From: an uncultured Bacteroides sp.
GTDB lineage: Bacteria; Bacteroidota; Bacteroidia; Bacteroidales; Bacteroidaceae
Length of the DNA: 34,579 nt
Direction: 5' to 3'
NCBI GenBank assembly: GCA_949296415.1
Contig: CASFQC010000022.1
Span: forward strand, 1 to 34,579
A program made the position numbers and the translations under genes. The notes under the pieces are model-generated. The model had not been told where the DNA came from and did not search any database. It worked only from the letters and a program-made list of their open reading frames with translations. Below are positions 15,378-23,231 of the stretch, one piece after another (the stretch's first letter is position 1; every line of letters starts with the position of its first letter).

Positions 15378-16904
15378 CTAGTGCAGAATGTTGATGGCAC
15401 GCTGTATGCGTGACAATGTCTCTTCTTTGCCTATGAGCTCGGTAATATTGAACATGTGCGGCCCTTTGCATTCGCCTACGACGGCCAGCCGGAACGCGTT
15501 CATCACATTGCCCATGTGGTATCCTTTCTCTGTTATCCAGCTTATCACAATATCTTCTGAAGGTTTGGAAGAAAAATCTTCTATGTTCCGCAGTATGTCC
15601 ATCAGTTCACCCATGATGCGTGGCGTATCTGCCGACCAGCGTTTCTTTACGTCTTTCTCGGCATAATCGGTGGGAGCGGTAAAGAAAAAGCGGGTCTGGT
15701 CCCACAATTCTCTGACAAAGTTCACTCGGCCTTTCACCAGTCCCACGACTTTGCTCAGATAGTCGTCTGAATATTTTGTCGCATCCACTCCATGTTCTTG
15801 CAGTACGGGCTTGAACAGCTCGGCCAGTTCGACATCAGACTTCCGCATGATGTACTCATGGTTGAACCATATACATTTTTTATAGTCGAATTTGGCTCCT
15901 GACTTGCTGCAATGTGAAAGGTTGAAGAGTCTGACCAGTTCTTCCATGGTCATCAATTCCTGGTCGTTTCCGGGATTCCAGCCAAGCAGGGCAAGGAAAT
16001 TGATGACGGCTTCGGGCAGGTAGCCGGATTCACGGTATCCGGAGGACACTTCTCCTGTTTTCGGGTCATGCCATTCTAGCGGGAATACGGGGAATCCCAG
16101 TCTGTCCCCGTCGCGTTTGCTCAGTTTGCCGTTGCCTTCGGGCTTGAGCAGCAAGGGCAGATGGGCAAATTCCGGCATGGTGTCTTCCCATCCGAATGCT
16201 TTGTAGAGGAGTACGTGCAAAGGTGCGGAAGGCAACCATTCTTCGCCACGGATTACATGGGAAACTTCCATCAGATGGTCGTCCACAATGTTTGCCAGGT
16301 GGTAGGTAGGCAGTTCGTCGGCCGATTTGTACAATACTTTGTCGTCAAGGATAGATGAATTGATGACGACTTCTCCTCGGATCAGGTCGTGTACATGTAT
16401 GTTTTCATTCGGTTCTATCTTGAAACGGACCACATATTGTGCGCCCGAGGCTATCAGCGCGTCTGTTTCCTCTTTGGACAGCGTCAGCGAGTTGCGCATC
16501 TGCATACGTGTGGAGGCGTCATACTGGAAATTGGGCACTTCTTTGCGCTTGTTGTCCAATTCCTGCGGCGTGTCAAACGCAATATAGGCTTTGCCTGAAT
16601 CCAGCAGAACTTTTACATATTTCTTATATATGTCACGCCGTTCCGACTGGCGGTAGGGACCATGGTCTCCTCCGAAACTCACTCCTTCGGAGAATGGGAT
16701 ACCTAGCCATTTGAATGACTTGAGTATGTACTCTTCCGCTCCCGGTACGAATCGGTTGGAGTCGGTGTCTTCTATGCGGAATATAAGGTCGCCGCCATGT
16801 TGGCGTGCAAAGAGATAATTGTATAAAGCCGTACGCACACCACCGATGTGCAAAGCTCCCGTGGGACTGGGGGCAAAACGGACTCTGACGCGTTTTTCTG
16901 TCAT
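15378..16904 (-). CDS. gltX: Glutamyl-tRNA synthetase
   Basis: 508 residues, a class I aminoacyl-tRNA synthetase charging tRNA-Glu. It has the HIGH-type motif in [18 protein letters not shown] near the N-terminus and the KMSKS-type motif as [11 protein letters not shown]. The C-terminal anticodon-binding region is complete. The start [14 protein letters not shown] at 16904 is preferred over the upstream in-frame ATG at 16937, because that ATG lies in the -7 box CAAAAGTA (minus-strand TACTTTTG, 16935-16942). It is divergent from the 7TM-HD gene, sharing a 96-nt promoter region. Confidence 0.96.
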   Translation of the reverse strand: MTEKRVRVRFAPSPTGALHIGGVRTALYNYLFARQHGGDLIFRIEDTDSNRFVPGAEEYILKSFKWLGIPFSEGVSFGGDHGPYRQSERRDIYKKYVKVLLDSGKAYIAFDTPQELDNKRKEVPNFQYDASTRMQMRNSLTLSKEETDALIASGAQYVVRFKIEPNENIHVHDLIRGEVVINSSILDDKVLYKSADELPTYHLANIVDDHLMEVSHVIRGEEWLPSAPLHVLLYKAFGWEDTMPEFAHLPLLLKPEGNGKLSKRDGDRLGFPVFPLEWHDPKTGEVSSGYRESGYLPEAVINFLALLGWNPGNDQELMTMEELVRLFNLSHCSKSGAKFDYKKCIWFNHEYIMRKSDVELAELFKPVLQEHGVDATKYSDDYLSKVVGLVKGRVNFVRELWDQTRFFFTAPTDYAEKDVKKRWSADTPRIMGELMDILRNIEDFSSKPSEDIVISWITEKGYHMGNVMNAFRLAVVGECKGPHMFNITELIGKEETLSRIQRAINILH

Positions 16905-16934
16905 TTTAGCCTTACTAAATTCTAAATTAGACGG

Positions 16935-16942
16935 CAAAAGTA
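16935..16942 (-). promoter_or_regulatory. -7 element of the gltX promoter
   Basis: Minus-strand TACTTTTG matches TAnnTTTG exactly and places the transcription start about 24 nt before the gltX ATG. No good -33 TTTG is seen; the region upstream on that strand is A-rich. Confidence 0.5.
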
Positions 16943-17000
16943 AGCCTTTTTTTTCACATTAATGTTTTTTTTTGTACTTTTCGCGAAATTTTCGGAGCAT

Positions 17001-19139
17001 ATGAAGTTCAGAAAGGCTAAAAAAGCGGTTTCATATAGAGATTTGTCATATAAAGCACTGCTGTTTATGGCTACGGTAGCGCTCGTTGTGTATTTCATGC
17101 CACGCGGCGGCAAGTTCAACTATCAATTTGACATCAACAAACCTTGGAAGTATGGTCAGCTTATTGCCGCATTTGATTTTCCTATCTATAAGAGTGATGC
17201 TGTGGTGAAGCATGAGCAAGACAGTCTGTTGGCCAGATTCCAGCCTTATTTTCAGCTTGACCCAAGTGTGAAAGACTCGGCCATATTGCGCTTGAGGCAG
17301 AATTATAAGGCAAGGCTTTATAAAGTGTTGCCGTCGGAGAACTATCTGAATTATCTGGTAAACAAGCTTTCGGCGTTGTATGACACGGGCATCCTGTCTA
17401 CCGAAGATCTTGACCGTTTGCGTGAGGACAGCACTTTGTCTGTACTGGTTGTCAAGGAAAAGCTGGCCAACTCCCGTAACATGAGCGAGCTGCATTCGGT
17501 GAAGAATGCCTATGCTTATCTGTTGAATGCCGACACAGCCTATTTGCCTGCCTATATGCTCAGCCAATGTTCGTTGAACGATTATCTCTTGCCCAATCTG
17601 GTATATGACAAGGCACGTACCGAAGCGGCCAGGCAGGAACTGCTGGATAATTTTCCATGGGCAAAGGGACTTGTCGTAAGCGGACAGAAAATCATAGATA
17701 GGGGAGAGATTGTTACTCCGGAGACCTATGACATATTGCTGAGCCTGCAGAAAGAGTCCATCAAACGGAGTGAGACCGTAGGCCAGAAACGGCTGACGTT
17801 GGTAGGACAGATATTGTTTGTATGCATTTTCATGCTGTGTTTCATGCTCTATCTTGATTTGTTCCGTAAAGATTATTACGGACGCAAGGGATGCCTGGCT
17901 TTACTGTTTACGCTCATAACCTTTTATTGCGTCATTACGGCATTTATGGTATCTCACGGATTGTTCAATGTCTATATCATACCTTATGCCATGCTGCCAG
18001 CCTTTGTCAGGGTATTCCTTGACTCGCGCACGGCATTTATAGCCCACATTACCACCATACTGATATGTTCGGTTTGTCTCCGCTATCCGCACGAGTTCAT
18101 TTTGTTGCAGAGTGTGGCCGGTCTTGTGGCCATATATAGTCTGCGTGAACTGTCACAACGTTCACAACTGTTCAAGACGGCACTTCTTGTCTTTCTGAGT
18201 TATGCGGCGACCTATTTCGCTTTCGAACTGATTCTTGAGAATGATGCCTCGAAATTGAATCTGAGCATGTTCACTTACTTTTTCATAAACGGCATATTCC
18301 TGCTATTCACTTATCCGCTGATGTTTTTGGTGGAAAAGACTTTCGGTTTTACGTCCAATGTGACGTTGGTGGAACTGTCCAACATCAACACACCATTGTT
18401 GCGGCGTATGTCAGAGACGGTGCCCGGCACTTTCCAGCATTCCATGCAGGTGGCCAATCTGGCTGCCGCCGCCGCCAACAGCATAGAGGCCAACAGCCAA
18501 CTGGTGAGGACAGGTGCCTTGTATCATGACATAGGGAAGATGGAGCATCCGGTGTTCTTCACAGAAAACCAGCAGGGTGGAATCAATCCGCACAAGCGTC
18601 TTACTTATGAGCAAAGCGCACAAGTGGTTATCAGCCATGTGACCGATGGGGTGAAGCTGGCTGAAAAGAATAATTTGCCCAAAGTCATCAAAGACTTTAT
18701 CACTACCCATCACGGAAAGGGCAAAACCAAGTATTTCTATATCTCATGGAAGAACGAACACCCGGGTGAGGAGCCCGATGATGCTCTTTTCACCTATCCC
18801 GGCCCCAATCCTTTCACTAAGGAGCAGGCCATACTGATGATGGCAGATTCGGTGGAGGCCGCTTCAAGAAGTCTGCCGGAATATACGGAGGAAAGCATCA
18901 GCAATCTGGTGGAGAAGATAATAGATTCACAGCTTAATGACGGCTTTTTCAAGAATTGTCCCATAACTTTTAAGGATATAGCTACTGTAAAGGCCGTGTT
19001 CAAGGAGAAACTGAAAACCATGTATCATACCCGCATCAGTTATCCGGAGTTGAAGCAATCTGACGGAGCTTCCGGCGGAGACGTTTCTCCGCTGGCGGTG
19101 AAAACTCCCGGAACGGCTGTCGTGGAAAAAGAACAATAA
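17001..19139 (+). CDS. 7TM-HD family phosphohydrolase (PgpH/YqfF-like)
   Basis: 712 residues. An N-terminal membrane helix (about 17-31) is followed by an extracytoplasmic region (about 40-265), seven membrane helices (about 270-460) and a cytoplasmic HD domain. The HD residues appear as QHSMQVANLAA (about 479-490) and ALYHDIGKMEH (about 505-515), followed by ISHVTDGVKLA and FITTHHGKGKT. In Firmicutes PgpH this architecture hydrolyses cyclic di-AMP; the same role here is inferred. The start at 17001 (MKFRKAKKAVSYRD) is preferred over 16962, whose extension overlaps the promoter region. The next gene begins 5 nt after its stop. Confidence 0.9.
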   Translation: MKFRKAKKAVSYRDLSYKALLFMATVALVVYFMPRGGKFNYQFDINKPWKYGQLIAAFDFPIYKSDAVVKHEQDSLLARFQPYFQLDPSVKDSAILRLRQNYKARLYKVLPSENYLNYLVNKLSALYDTGILSTEDLDRLREDSTLSVLVVKEKLANSRNMSELHSVKNAYAYLLNADTAYLPAYMLSQCSLNDYLLPNLVYDKARTEAARQELLDNFPWAKGLVVSGQKIIDRGEIVTPETYDILLSLQKESIKRSETVGQKRLTLVGQILFVCIFMLCFMLYLDLFRKDYYGRKGCLALLFTLITFYCVITAFMVSHGLFNVYIIPYAMLPAFVRVFLDSRTAFIAHITTILICSVCLRYPHEFILLQSVAGLVAIYSLRELSQRSQLFKTALLVFLSYAATYFAFELILENDASKLNLSMFTYFFINGIFLLFTYPLMFLVEKTFGFTSNVTLVELSNINTPLLRRMSETVPGTFQHSMQVANLAAAAANSIEANSQLVRTGALYHDIGKMEHPVFFTENQQGGINPHKRLTYEQSAQVVISHVTDGVKLAEKNNLPKVIKDFITTHHGKGKTKYFYISWKNEHPGEEPDDALFTYPGPNPFTKEQAILMMADSVEAASRSLPEYTEESISNLVEKIIDSQLNDGFFKNCPITFKDIATVKAVFKEKLKTMYHTRISYPELKQSDGASGGDVSPLAVKTPGTAVVEKEQ

Positions 19140-19144
19140 AACGT

Positions 19145-19906
19145 ATGGACAACTATAAGGACAATCAGCGCACTATACAATTGCTGGCACAATGCCAGCT
19201 TACCGTTGGCGAAGTGAAGAGCTTCAGCTTTATGACCCGTTATACTCCCGAACCGCAACATCACAGCGTGTCCAATAAGTATGGGGCAGGATTGCTGACG
19301 CTCCATACAGTGGAGGGAAAGGATGTGTGTCTGATATTGAAGCCGAGGCATCATCCGGAATCCGTGGTGCGTGCCCTTATGGCGCAGGGCATTCCCTTTG
19401 ACAACCTTCGGACAGTCAAACCTTCAGACGGCAGGCCGGTGAAAGCGGAAAAGTATGCCCGGTTTTCGTTGAACATGTTTTGGCACACTGCCATGTTCCT
19501 TATTTGCATGGCCGGTGGCATTGCCATATGGGCACGTCTGGACTGCGCCCTGTTGGCTGCCATCGTATTCTTTCTTGGCGCTTCCTATCTTTACGGCCTG
19601 CTGTTCCGCTTCAGATACGTACAGATGGACAGTGAGGGCATCCGTATCCGCAGTCTGGCGGGTACGGCCAGATTCGCTTACCGGGATTTGCTGAAAGTGA
19701 ATTTCGATTTTGCGCGTGAGCCTAATTTCACTTATGTCATGGAAGTGCTTGACAGGCAGTACAATTACTATTTGTTCTACATCGGGCGCACGCCGCGTAA
19801 AAGCCTGAACGAGATAGCTTCCCGCTTGTGTGCCCAGGGGGTGGACGCTACGTGCAGCCTGAATGATGAAAAGCACCATTATGGTGACATCTATCACGTG
19901 CAATAG
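19145..19906 (+). CDS. Hypothetical membrane protein with two helices
   Basis: 253 residues, not recognised as a named family. Residues about 1-100 are soluble and may form a beta-rich domain. Two closely spaced hydrophobic helices follow (about 107-150: MFWHTAMFLICMAGGIAIWA and LLAAIVFFLGASYLYGLLF). The last 100 residues contain YVQMDSEGIRIRSLAGTARFAYRDLLKVNF, a strand-turn pattern like bacterial PH-type membrane proteins. It starts 5 nt after the 7TM-HD gene, so it is surely co-transcribed with it and may work with it. It is convergent with the phosphatase gene, separated by a palindrome GCAGCAGCTGCTGC at 19906-19919. Confidence 0.8.
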   Translation: MDNYKDNQRTIQLLAQCQLTVGEVKSFSFMTRYTPEPQHHSVSNKYGAGLLTLHTVEGKDVCLILKPRHHPESVVRALMAQGIPFDNLRTVKPSDGRPVKAEKYARFSLNMFWHTAMFLICMAGGIAIWARLDCALLAAIVFFLGASYLYGLLFRFRYVQMDSEGIRIRSLAGTARFAYRDLLKVNFDFAREPNFTYVMEVLDRQYNYYLFYIGRTPRKSLNEIASRLCAQGVDATCSLNDEKHHYGDIYHVQ

Positions 19907-19925
19907 CAGCAGCTGCTGCCGTACT

Positions 19926-20393
19926 TCAGGACAGGCTCTTCAGAAGGCCGTCGCAGGCATCTTCCAGCAGGTCAAGTACATATTCGAAGCCTTCAGCTCC
20001 TCCGTAGTAAGGGTCGGGCACGTGGTCGGCATGGGCCATCCGTGTGCAGTAGTCTGTCATGCGCACTATCTTCTTTTCCTCTTCGGGTGAGGGAGCCCGC
20101 TCTTTCAGGTCGTCTATATTCCGGTCGTCCATGCCTACAATAAGGTCAAACCGGTAGAAATCTTCAGTGCGTACCGGACGTGAGCGGTGCGTCAGGTCAT
20201 ATCCGCGCCGGGCGGCATGTGCGCGCATCCTGGGGTCGGGCAACTCGCCTTCATGGTAGGATAATATGCCGGCCGAGTCCACAAAGACCTCGTCCTGCAT
20301 CCCGGCCTCTCCGATCAGACGCCTCATCACTCCTTCTGCCGCAGAAGAGCGGCAGATGTTTCCCAGACACACAAAAAGTATTCTTGTCTTCAT
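19926..20393 (-). CDS. Low-molecular-weight protein tyrosine phosphatase
   Basis: 155 residues, full length for the family. The phosphate-binding loop CLGNICRSS (Cys9, Arg15, Ser16) is at the N-terminus, and the general-acid motif DPYYGG lies near the C-terminal end (VPDPYYGGAEGFEYVLDLLED). It should dephosphorylate phosphotyrosine on cytoplasmic or envelope-associated substrates. In many bacteria these phosphatases regulate capsule synthesis, but no capsule gene is nearby, so the target is open. Confidence 0.93.
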   Translation of the reverse strand: MKTRILFVCLGNICRSSAAEGVMRRLIGEAGMQDEVFVDSAGILSYHEGELPDPRMRAHAARRGYDLTHRSRPVRTEDFYRFDLIVGMDDRNIDDLKERAPSPEEEKKIVRMTDYCTRMAHADHVPDPYYGGAEGFEYVLDLLEDACDGLLKSLS

Positions 20394-20505
20394 TGTTCCT
20401 TTATTCCTTTCTTTTTTTTGATGGTTACCGCTGCGCCGCCCCGGTAAAGGGGCAGGCCGCCCGTCTGCCCGTCTTCCACCATGGGGGGCAGCGCGTTCCG
20501 GCGGG

Positions 20506-20513
20506 CAAATGTA
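20506..20513 (-). promoter_or_regulatory. Possible -7 element for the phosphatase gene
   Basis: Minus-strand TACATTTG is an exact TAnnTTTG, giving a leader of about 105 nt. There is no convincing -33 element. The region 20394-20690 between the divergent phosphatase and pncB genes otherwise holds G+C-rich sequence with small hairpins (for example CTGCCC 20465-20470 with GGGCAG 20486-20491) and no gene I can support. Confidence 0.3.
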
Positions 20514-20631
20514 TGCGATAAGGGAGACATGGACGAGACAGGCCGATGCCTTTTATGCTTTATTCACAGTTCCGCTTGTCTCCGTGTCATGCAAAATCAG
20601 GCGGGCAGATGTCGGTATACGGAAAATTGTG

Positions 20632-20639
20632 TATTTTTG
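20632..20639 (+). promoter_or_regulatory. -7 element of the pncB promoter
   Basis: TATTTTTG matches TAnnTTTG and lies 52 nt before the pncB ATG. It shows that reading frames extending upstream to 20481 or 20509 are not part of the gene. No clear -33 box. Confidence 0.45.
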
Positions 20640-20690
20640 CCGGAAGTTCATAACCAGTTCGATTTATTCGGCAAAACAGACTTTACTGTC

Positions 20691-21899
20691 ATGAAGCAAA
20701 TCATTAATCATTTTACAGATGATGACCTGTATAAGTTCACCATGTGCTGTGCCGTGATAGACAACTTCCCCAGGGCACAGGTGAAATATTCGTTTACCGA
20801 CCGCGACGACAGGGTGTATCCCGAAGGTTTCGCCCGGGAGCTGGCCGCACAGATCGGGCTGCTGGAGTCGGTCACGATTACCGGCGAGGAGATAGAGTTC
20901 ATGCGGCGCCGCTGCAACTATATCCCCGCATGGTTCTATAACTATCTGAAAGGCTACCGCTTCCATCGTGAGTGGGTGAAGGTGTGGCAGGATGCGGACG
21001 GGCATCTGCATGTGGACATAGAAGGAAGTTGGGCCGACACCATCTTGCTGGAAGTGAAGATTCTGGCCATCATATCGGAGCTTTATTACCTGATGGGGGG
21101 CGACAACGCCCGTTTTGACTATGGCGCCTATTACAAGAAGACCTATGACAAAGGGGAAAGGCTGCTGGACGCCGGGTGCGTGTTCAGCGACTTCGGCACC
21201 CGCCGCAGGGCTTCGTTCGAGGCGGAAGATACGGTAGTCACCGCCCTGAAGGACTGCTACCGCAGCAGGCAGTGGCCCGGACGGTTTGTGGGGACAAGCA
21301 ACGTCTATCTGGCCATGAAGCACGACCTGCTCCCGGTGGGCACCATGGCTCATGAGTTTGTCTGTGCCATAGGCGGCATGTATGGCCCCCAGATGGCCAA
21401 CCACATTGCCATGAATTCCTGGCGGAACACGTTCCGGGGTGCGTTGGGGACCTATCTTTATGACAGCTTCGGATGGGACATCTTCAGCATGAACTTCTCG
21501 GAAGACTTTGCCAACCTGTTCAAGGGACTCCGTGTGGACAGCGGGGACAATTATGAGCAGCTGATGAAGATAGTGGAGAAATACCGCTCGCTGGGCATAG
21601 ACCCCAAGACCAAGCAGGTGATATTCAGCAACGCCCTTGACACCGACAGCGCCATAGGCATACAGCGTTATGCCTCCGGCTGTTGCCAGCCCTCATTCGG
21701 CATAGGCACGCATTTCACCAATGATTTCGACGGAGTGAGGCCGCTGAACATAGTCATCAAGCTGATTGCCGCGAAAATCACGGAGTCGTGGTCCTTTTAC
21801 AACGACACCTGCAAGATAAGCGAGGATGTGGGCAAGCATACCGGCAATCCGGATGTGGTGAGGCGTTTCATGGAGGCATTGCACATGCAGTGCGGATGA
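20691..21899 (+). CDS. pncB: Nicotinate phosphoribosyltransferase
   Basis: 402 residues. It joins nicotinate to PRPP to give nicotinate mononucleotide in the NAD salvage (Preiss-Handler) pathway. Recognisable blocks: MKQIINHFTDDDLYKFTMCCAV at the start, FSDFGTRRRASFEAEDTV, GTSNVYLAMKHDLLPVGTMAHEF (the substrate and phospho-His region) and GLRVDSGDNYEQL. The start at 20691 follows the family N-terminus and the promoter position. It appears monocistronic; a palindrome array lies about 180 nt downstream. Confidence 0.95.
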   Translation: MKQIINHFTDDDLYKFTMCCAVIDNFPRAQVKYSFTDRDDRVYPEGFARELAAQIGLLESVTITGEEIEFMRRRCNYIPAWFYNYLKGYRFHREWVKVWQDADGHLHVDIEGSWADTILLEVKILAIISELYYLMGGDNARFDYGAYYKKTYDKGERLLDAGCVFSDFGTRRRASFEAEDTVVTALKDCYRSRQWPGRFVGTSNVYLAMKHDLLPVGTMAHEFVCAIGGMYGPQMANHIAMNSWRNTFRGALGTYLYDSFGWDIFSMNFSEDFANLFKGLRVDSGDNYEQLMKIVEKYRSLGIDPKTKQVIFSNALDTDSAIGIQRYASGCCQPSFGIGTHFTNDFDGVRPLNIVIKLIAAKITESWSFYNDTCKISEDVGKHTGNPDVVRRFMEALHMQCG

Positions 21900-22081
21900 A
21901 ATGCGGCCCCATGTGCGGTAGGGCGGCGCCTTGCTTTCGTCGCGGATGCCCGCACCTCCTGTGCCTTGTATCCATGACCGTATCTGTAGGATGTCCGTAT
22001 GCTGACGGAAAGTTTCAAGCCTGCCTATAAAAAGTCTGCCGCATAGGCGGAAAAAACTGGCAGCTTCCCGACGGAATCTTG

Positions 22082-22173
22082 AAACGGCTGTGGCGTTCGT
22101 AAAAACGCCACAGCCGTTTATATAAACCACAGTGGCGTTTATAAAAACGCCTGTGGCGTTCCGACATTCATAC
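22082..22173. repeat. Tandem palindromic repeat array, 21-bp period
   Basis: GTGGCGTT occurs at 22090, 22132 and 22153, spaced in multiples of 21 bp, with a degenerate copy (CAGCCGTT) at 22111. Palindrome centres fall at 22100.5, 22121.5 (GTTTATATAAAC) and 22142.5, again 21 bp apart. The first unit sits in a perfect 16-bp stem: AAACGGCTGTGGCGTT (22082-22097) with its reverse complement at 22104-22119 around a 6-nt loop. Same design as the arrays at 7132 and 34118 but unrelated sequence. Confidence 0.8.
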
Positions 22174-22410
22174 AGTGTAAAGATGACTTTTGCTGCGCTG
22201 CTGTCTGACTTTTCTCCAAGGGGAAAGCCATATTTTCTTTCGCAGGCAGGGACGTGTCTGCCGCCCGTCGGCGGAACGGGTCGCCCTGCCTGCGGTTGGA
22301 GTAGGGGACGGCTGCGTGCCATTCCTTCCGTATGCCGTGGTTTTCTCCTGACTTTCCGATTCCTGTCGCATTAATCTGCCGGATTTCATCGGATATTCCA
22401 TAGTTTTATC

Positions 22411-22418
22411 TATTTTTG
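22411..22418 (+). promoter_or_regulatory. -7 element of the small beta-barrel gene
   Basis: TATTTTTG matches TAnnTTTG exactly, placing the transcription start near 22425, about 23 nt before the ATG. A weak TTTC lies about 23 nt upstream. Confidence 0.55.
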
Positions 22419-22447
22419 TCCCGTATAAACTTTAAAGACAGATTGAT

Positions 22448-22993
22448 ATGAAAAAAGTATTCGGAGCGTTGGCTGTCGCCCTCAGCTGCCTGGCCATAGC
22501 CATGCCGGCTGACGCACAGCTGCTTAAATTCGGTGTGAAAGGTGGTGTGAACATGTCGGAAGTGACATTCCGTAACATAAAGGACAACTCTACAGGTTTC
22601 TATATCGGCCCCATGGCCGAGCTGACCATTCCCCTGGCCGGACTTGGAGTAGACGCGGCCGTGCTGTATGACCAGCGTGGGGACCATGACTACAAGCAGC
22701 AGGCTTTCGACATACCGGTGAACCTGAAGTACACCATCGGACTTGGCAGCATGCTGGCTTTCTATCTGGCCGCCGGCCCCGACTTCTACTTTGACCTGAA
22801 GAAAGAGAAGAACAGTCTGGAGCGCAAGCGTTCGCAGGTGGGCATCAACATGGGAGCCGGCGTGAAGCTGTTCCGCCACTTGCAGATGGGCTTTGCCTAT
22901 AACATTCCTTTCGGTGACTCGTTCACCCTGGAGGACACCCGGCTGGGGACCAAGAACAAGACCTGGAAGATAGGAGTGGCCTACATGTTCTGA
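22448..22993 (+). CDS. Small outer-membrane beta-barrel protein (PorT-like)
   Basis: 181 residues. A signal peptide (MKKVFGALAVALSCLAIAMPADA, cleavage after ADA) is followed by FGVKGGVNMSEVTF, the usual first strand of Bacteroidetes PorT/outer-membrane beta-barrel proteins, and alternating amphipathic strands. It ends in an aromatic terminal strand (KIGVAYMF), the C-terminal signature for barrel insertion. About eight strands fit the length. Function unknown; not linked to neighbours except by strand. Confidence 0.82.
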   Translation: MKKVFGALAVALSCLAIAMPADAQLLKFGVKGGVNMSEVTFRNIKDNSTGFYIGPMAELTIPLAGLGVDAAVLYDQRGDHDYKQQAFDIPVNLKYTIGLGSMLAFYLAAGPDFYFDLKKEKNSLERKRSQVGINMGAGVKLFRHLQMGFAYNIPFGDSFTLEDTRLGTKNKTWKIGVAYMF

Positions 22994-23025
22994 GGACAAC
23001 GGCACCGCGTGAGGCAGACGGACGG

Positions 23026-23070
23026 ATCCCGTACCGGTCCCTTCAGCTGTAAGGGACACCGGTACGGGAT
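23026..23070 (+). terminator. Long hairpin after the beta-barrel gene
   Basis: ATCCCGTACCGGTCCCTT (23026-23043) pairs with the segment 23051-23070 with a 2-nt bulge and a 7-nt loop. The T-tract after it is poor, so it may be a factor-assisted terminator or an mRNA 3' stabiliser. Confidence 0.5.
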
Positions 23071-23216
23071 TCGTCGTATCCCACCGTCGCATGCAACGTT
23101 CCGCTCCGCATGCGCCTCGTGCCGGAGGTGCCTCCGGGTCATCCCGCCTCTGCGAAAAAGAGGCCTCTTCCGCCAATATTTGCGCGCCTGCAGCACACAA
23201 AACAGCATTTTGCTTA

Positions 23217-23224
23217 TATCTTTG
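23217..23224 (+). promoter_or_regulatory. -7 element immediately before priA
   Basis: TATCTTTG matches TAnnTTTG exactly. It ends only 7 nt before the priA ATG at 23232, so transcription would begin at or next to the start codon, giving a leaderless or almost leaderless mRNA. No good -33 box at normal spacing. Confidence 0.45.
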
Positions 23225-23231
23225 CACTATC

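Larger units (their letters stand above)
21900..22447. other. 548-nt intergenic region
   Basis: No gene is supported here. It contains the 21-bp-period palindrome array (22082-22173), a possible small hairpin GCCTAT/ATAGGC near 22023-22048, and the promoter of the small beta-barrel gene (22411-22418). The first 16-bp hairpin of the array may also end pncB transcription, although its T-run is weak (TTTATAT). Confidence 0.6.
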
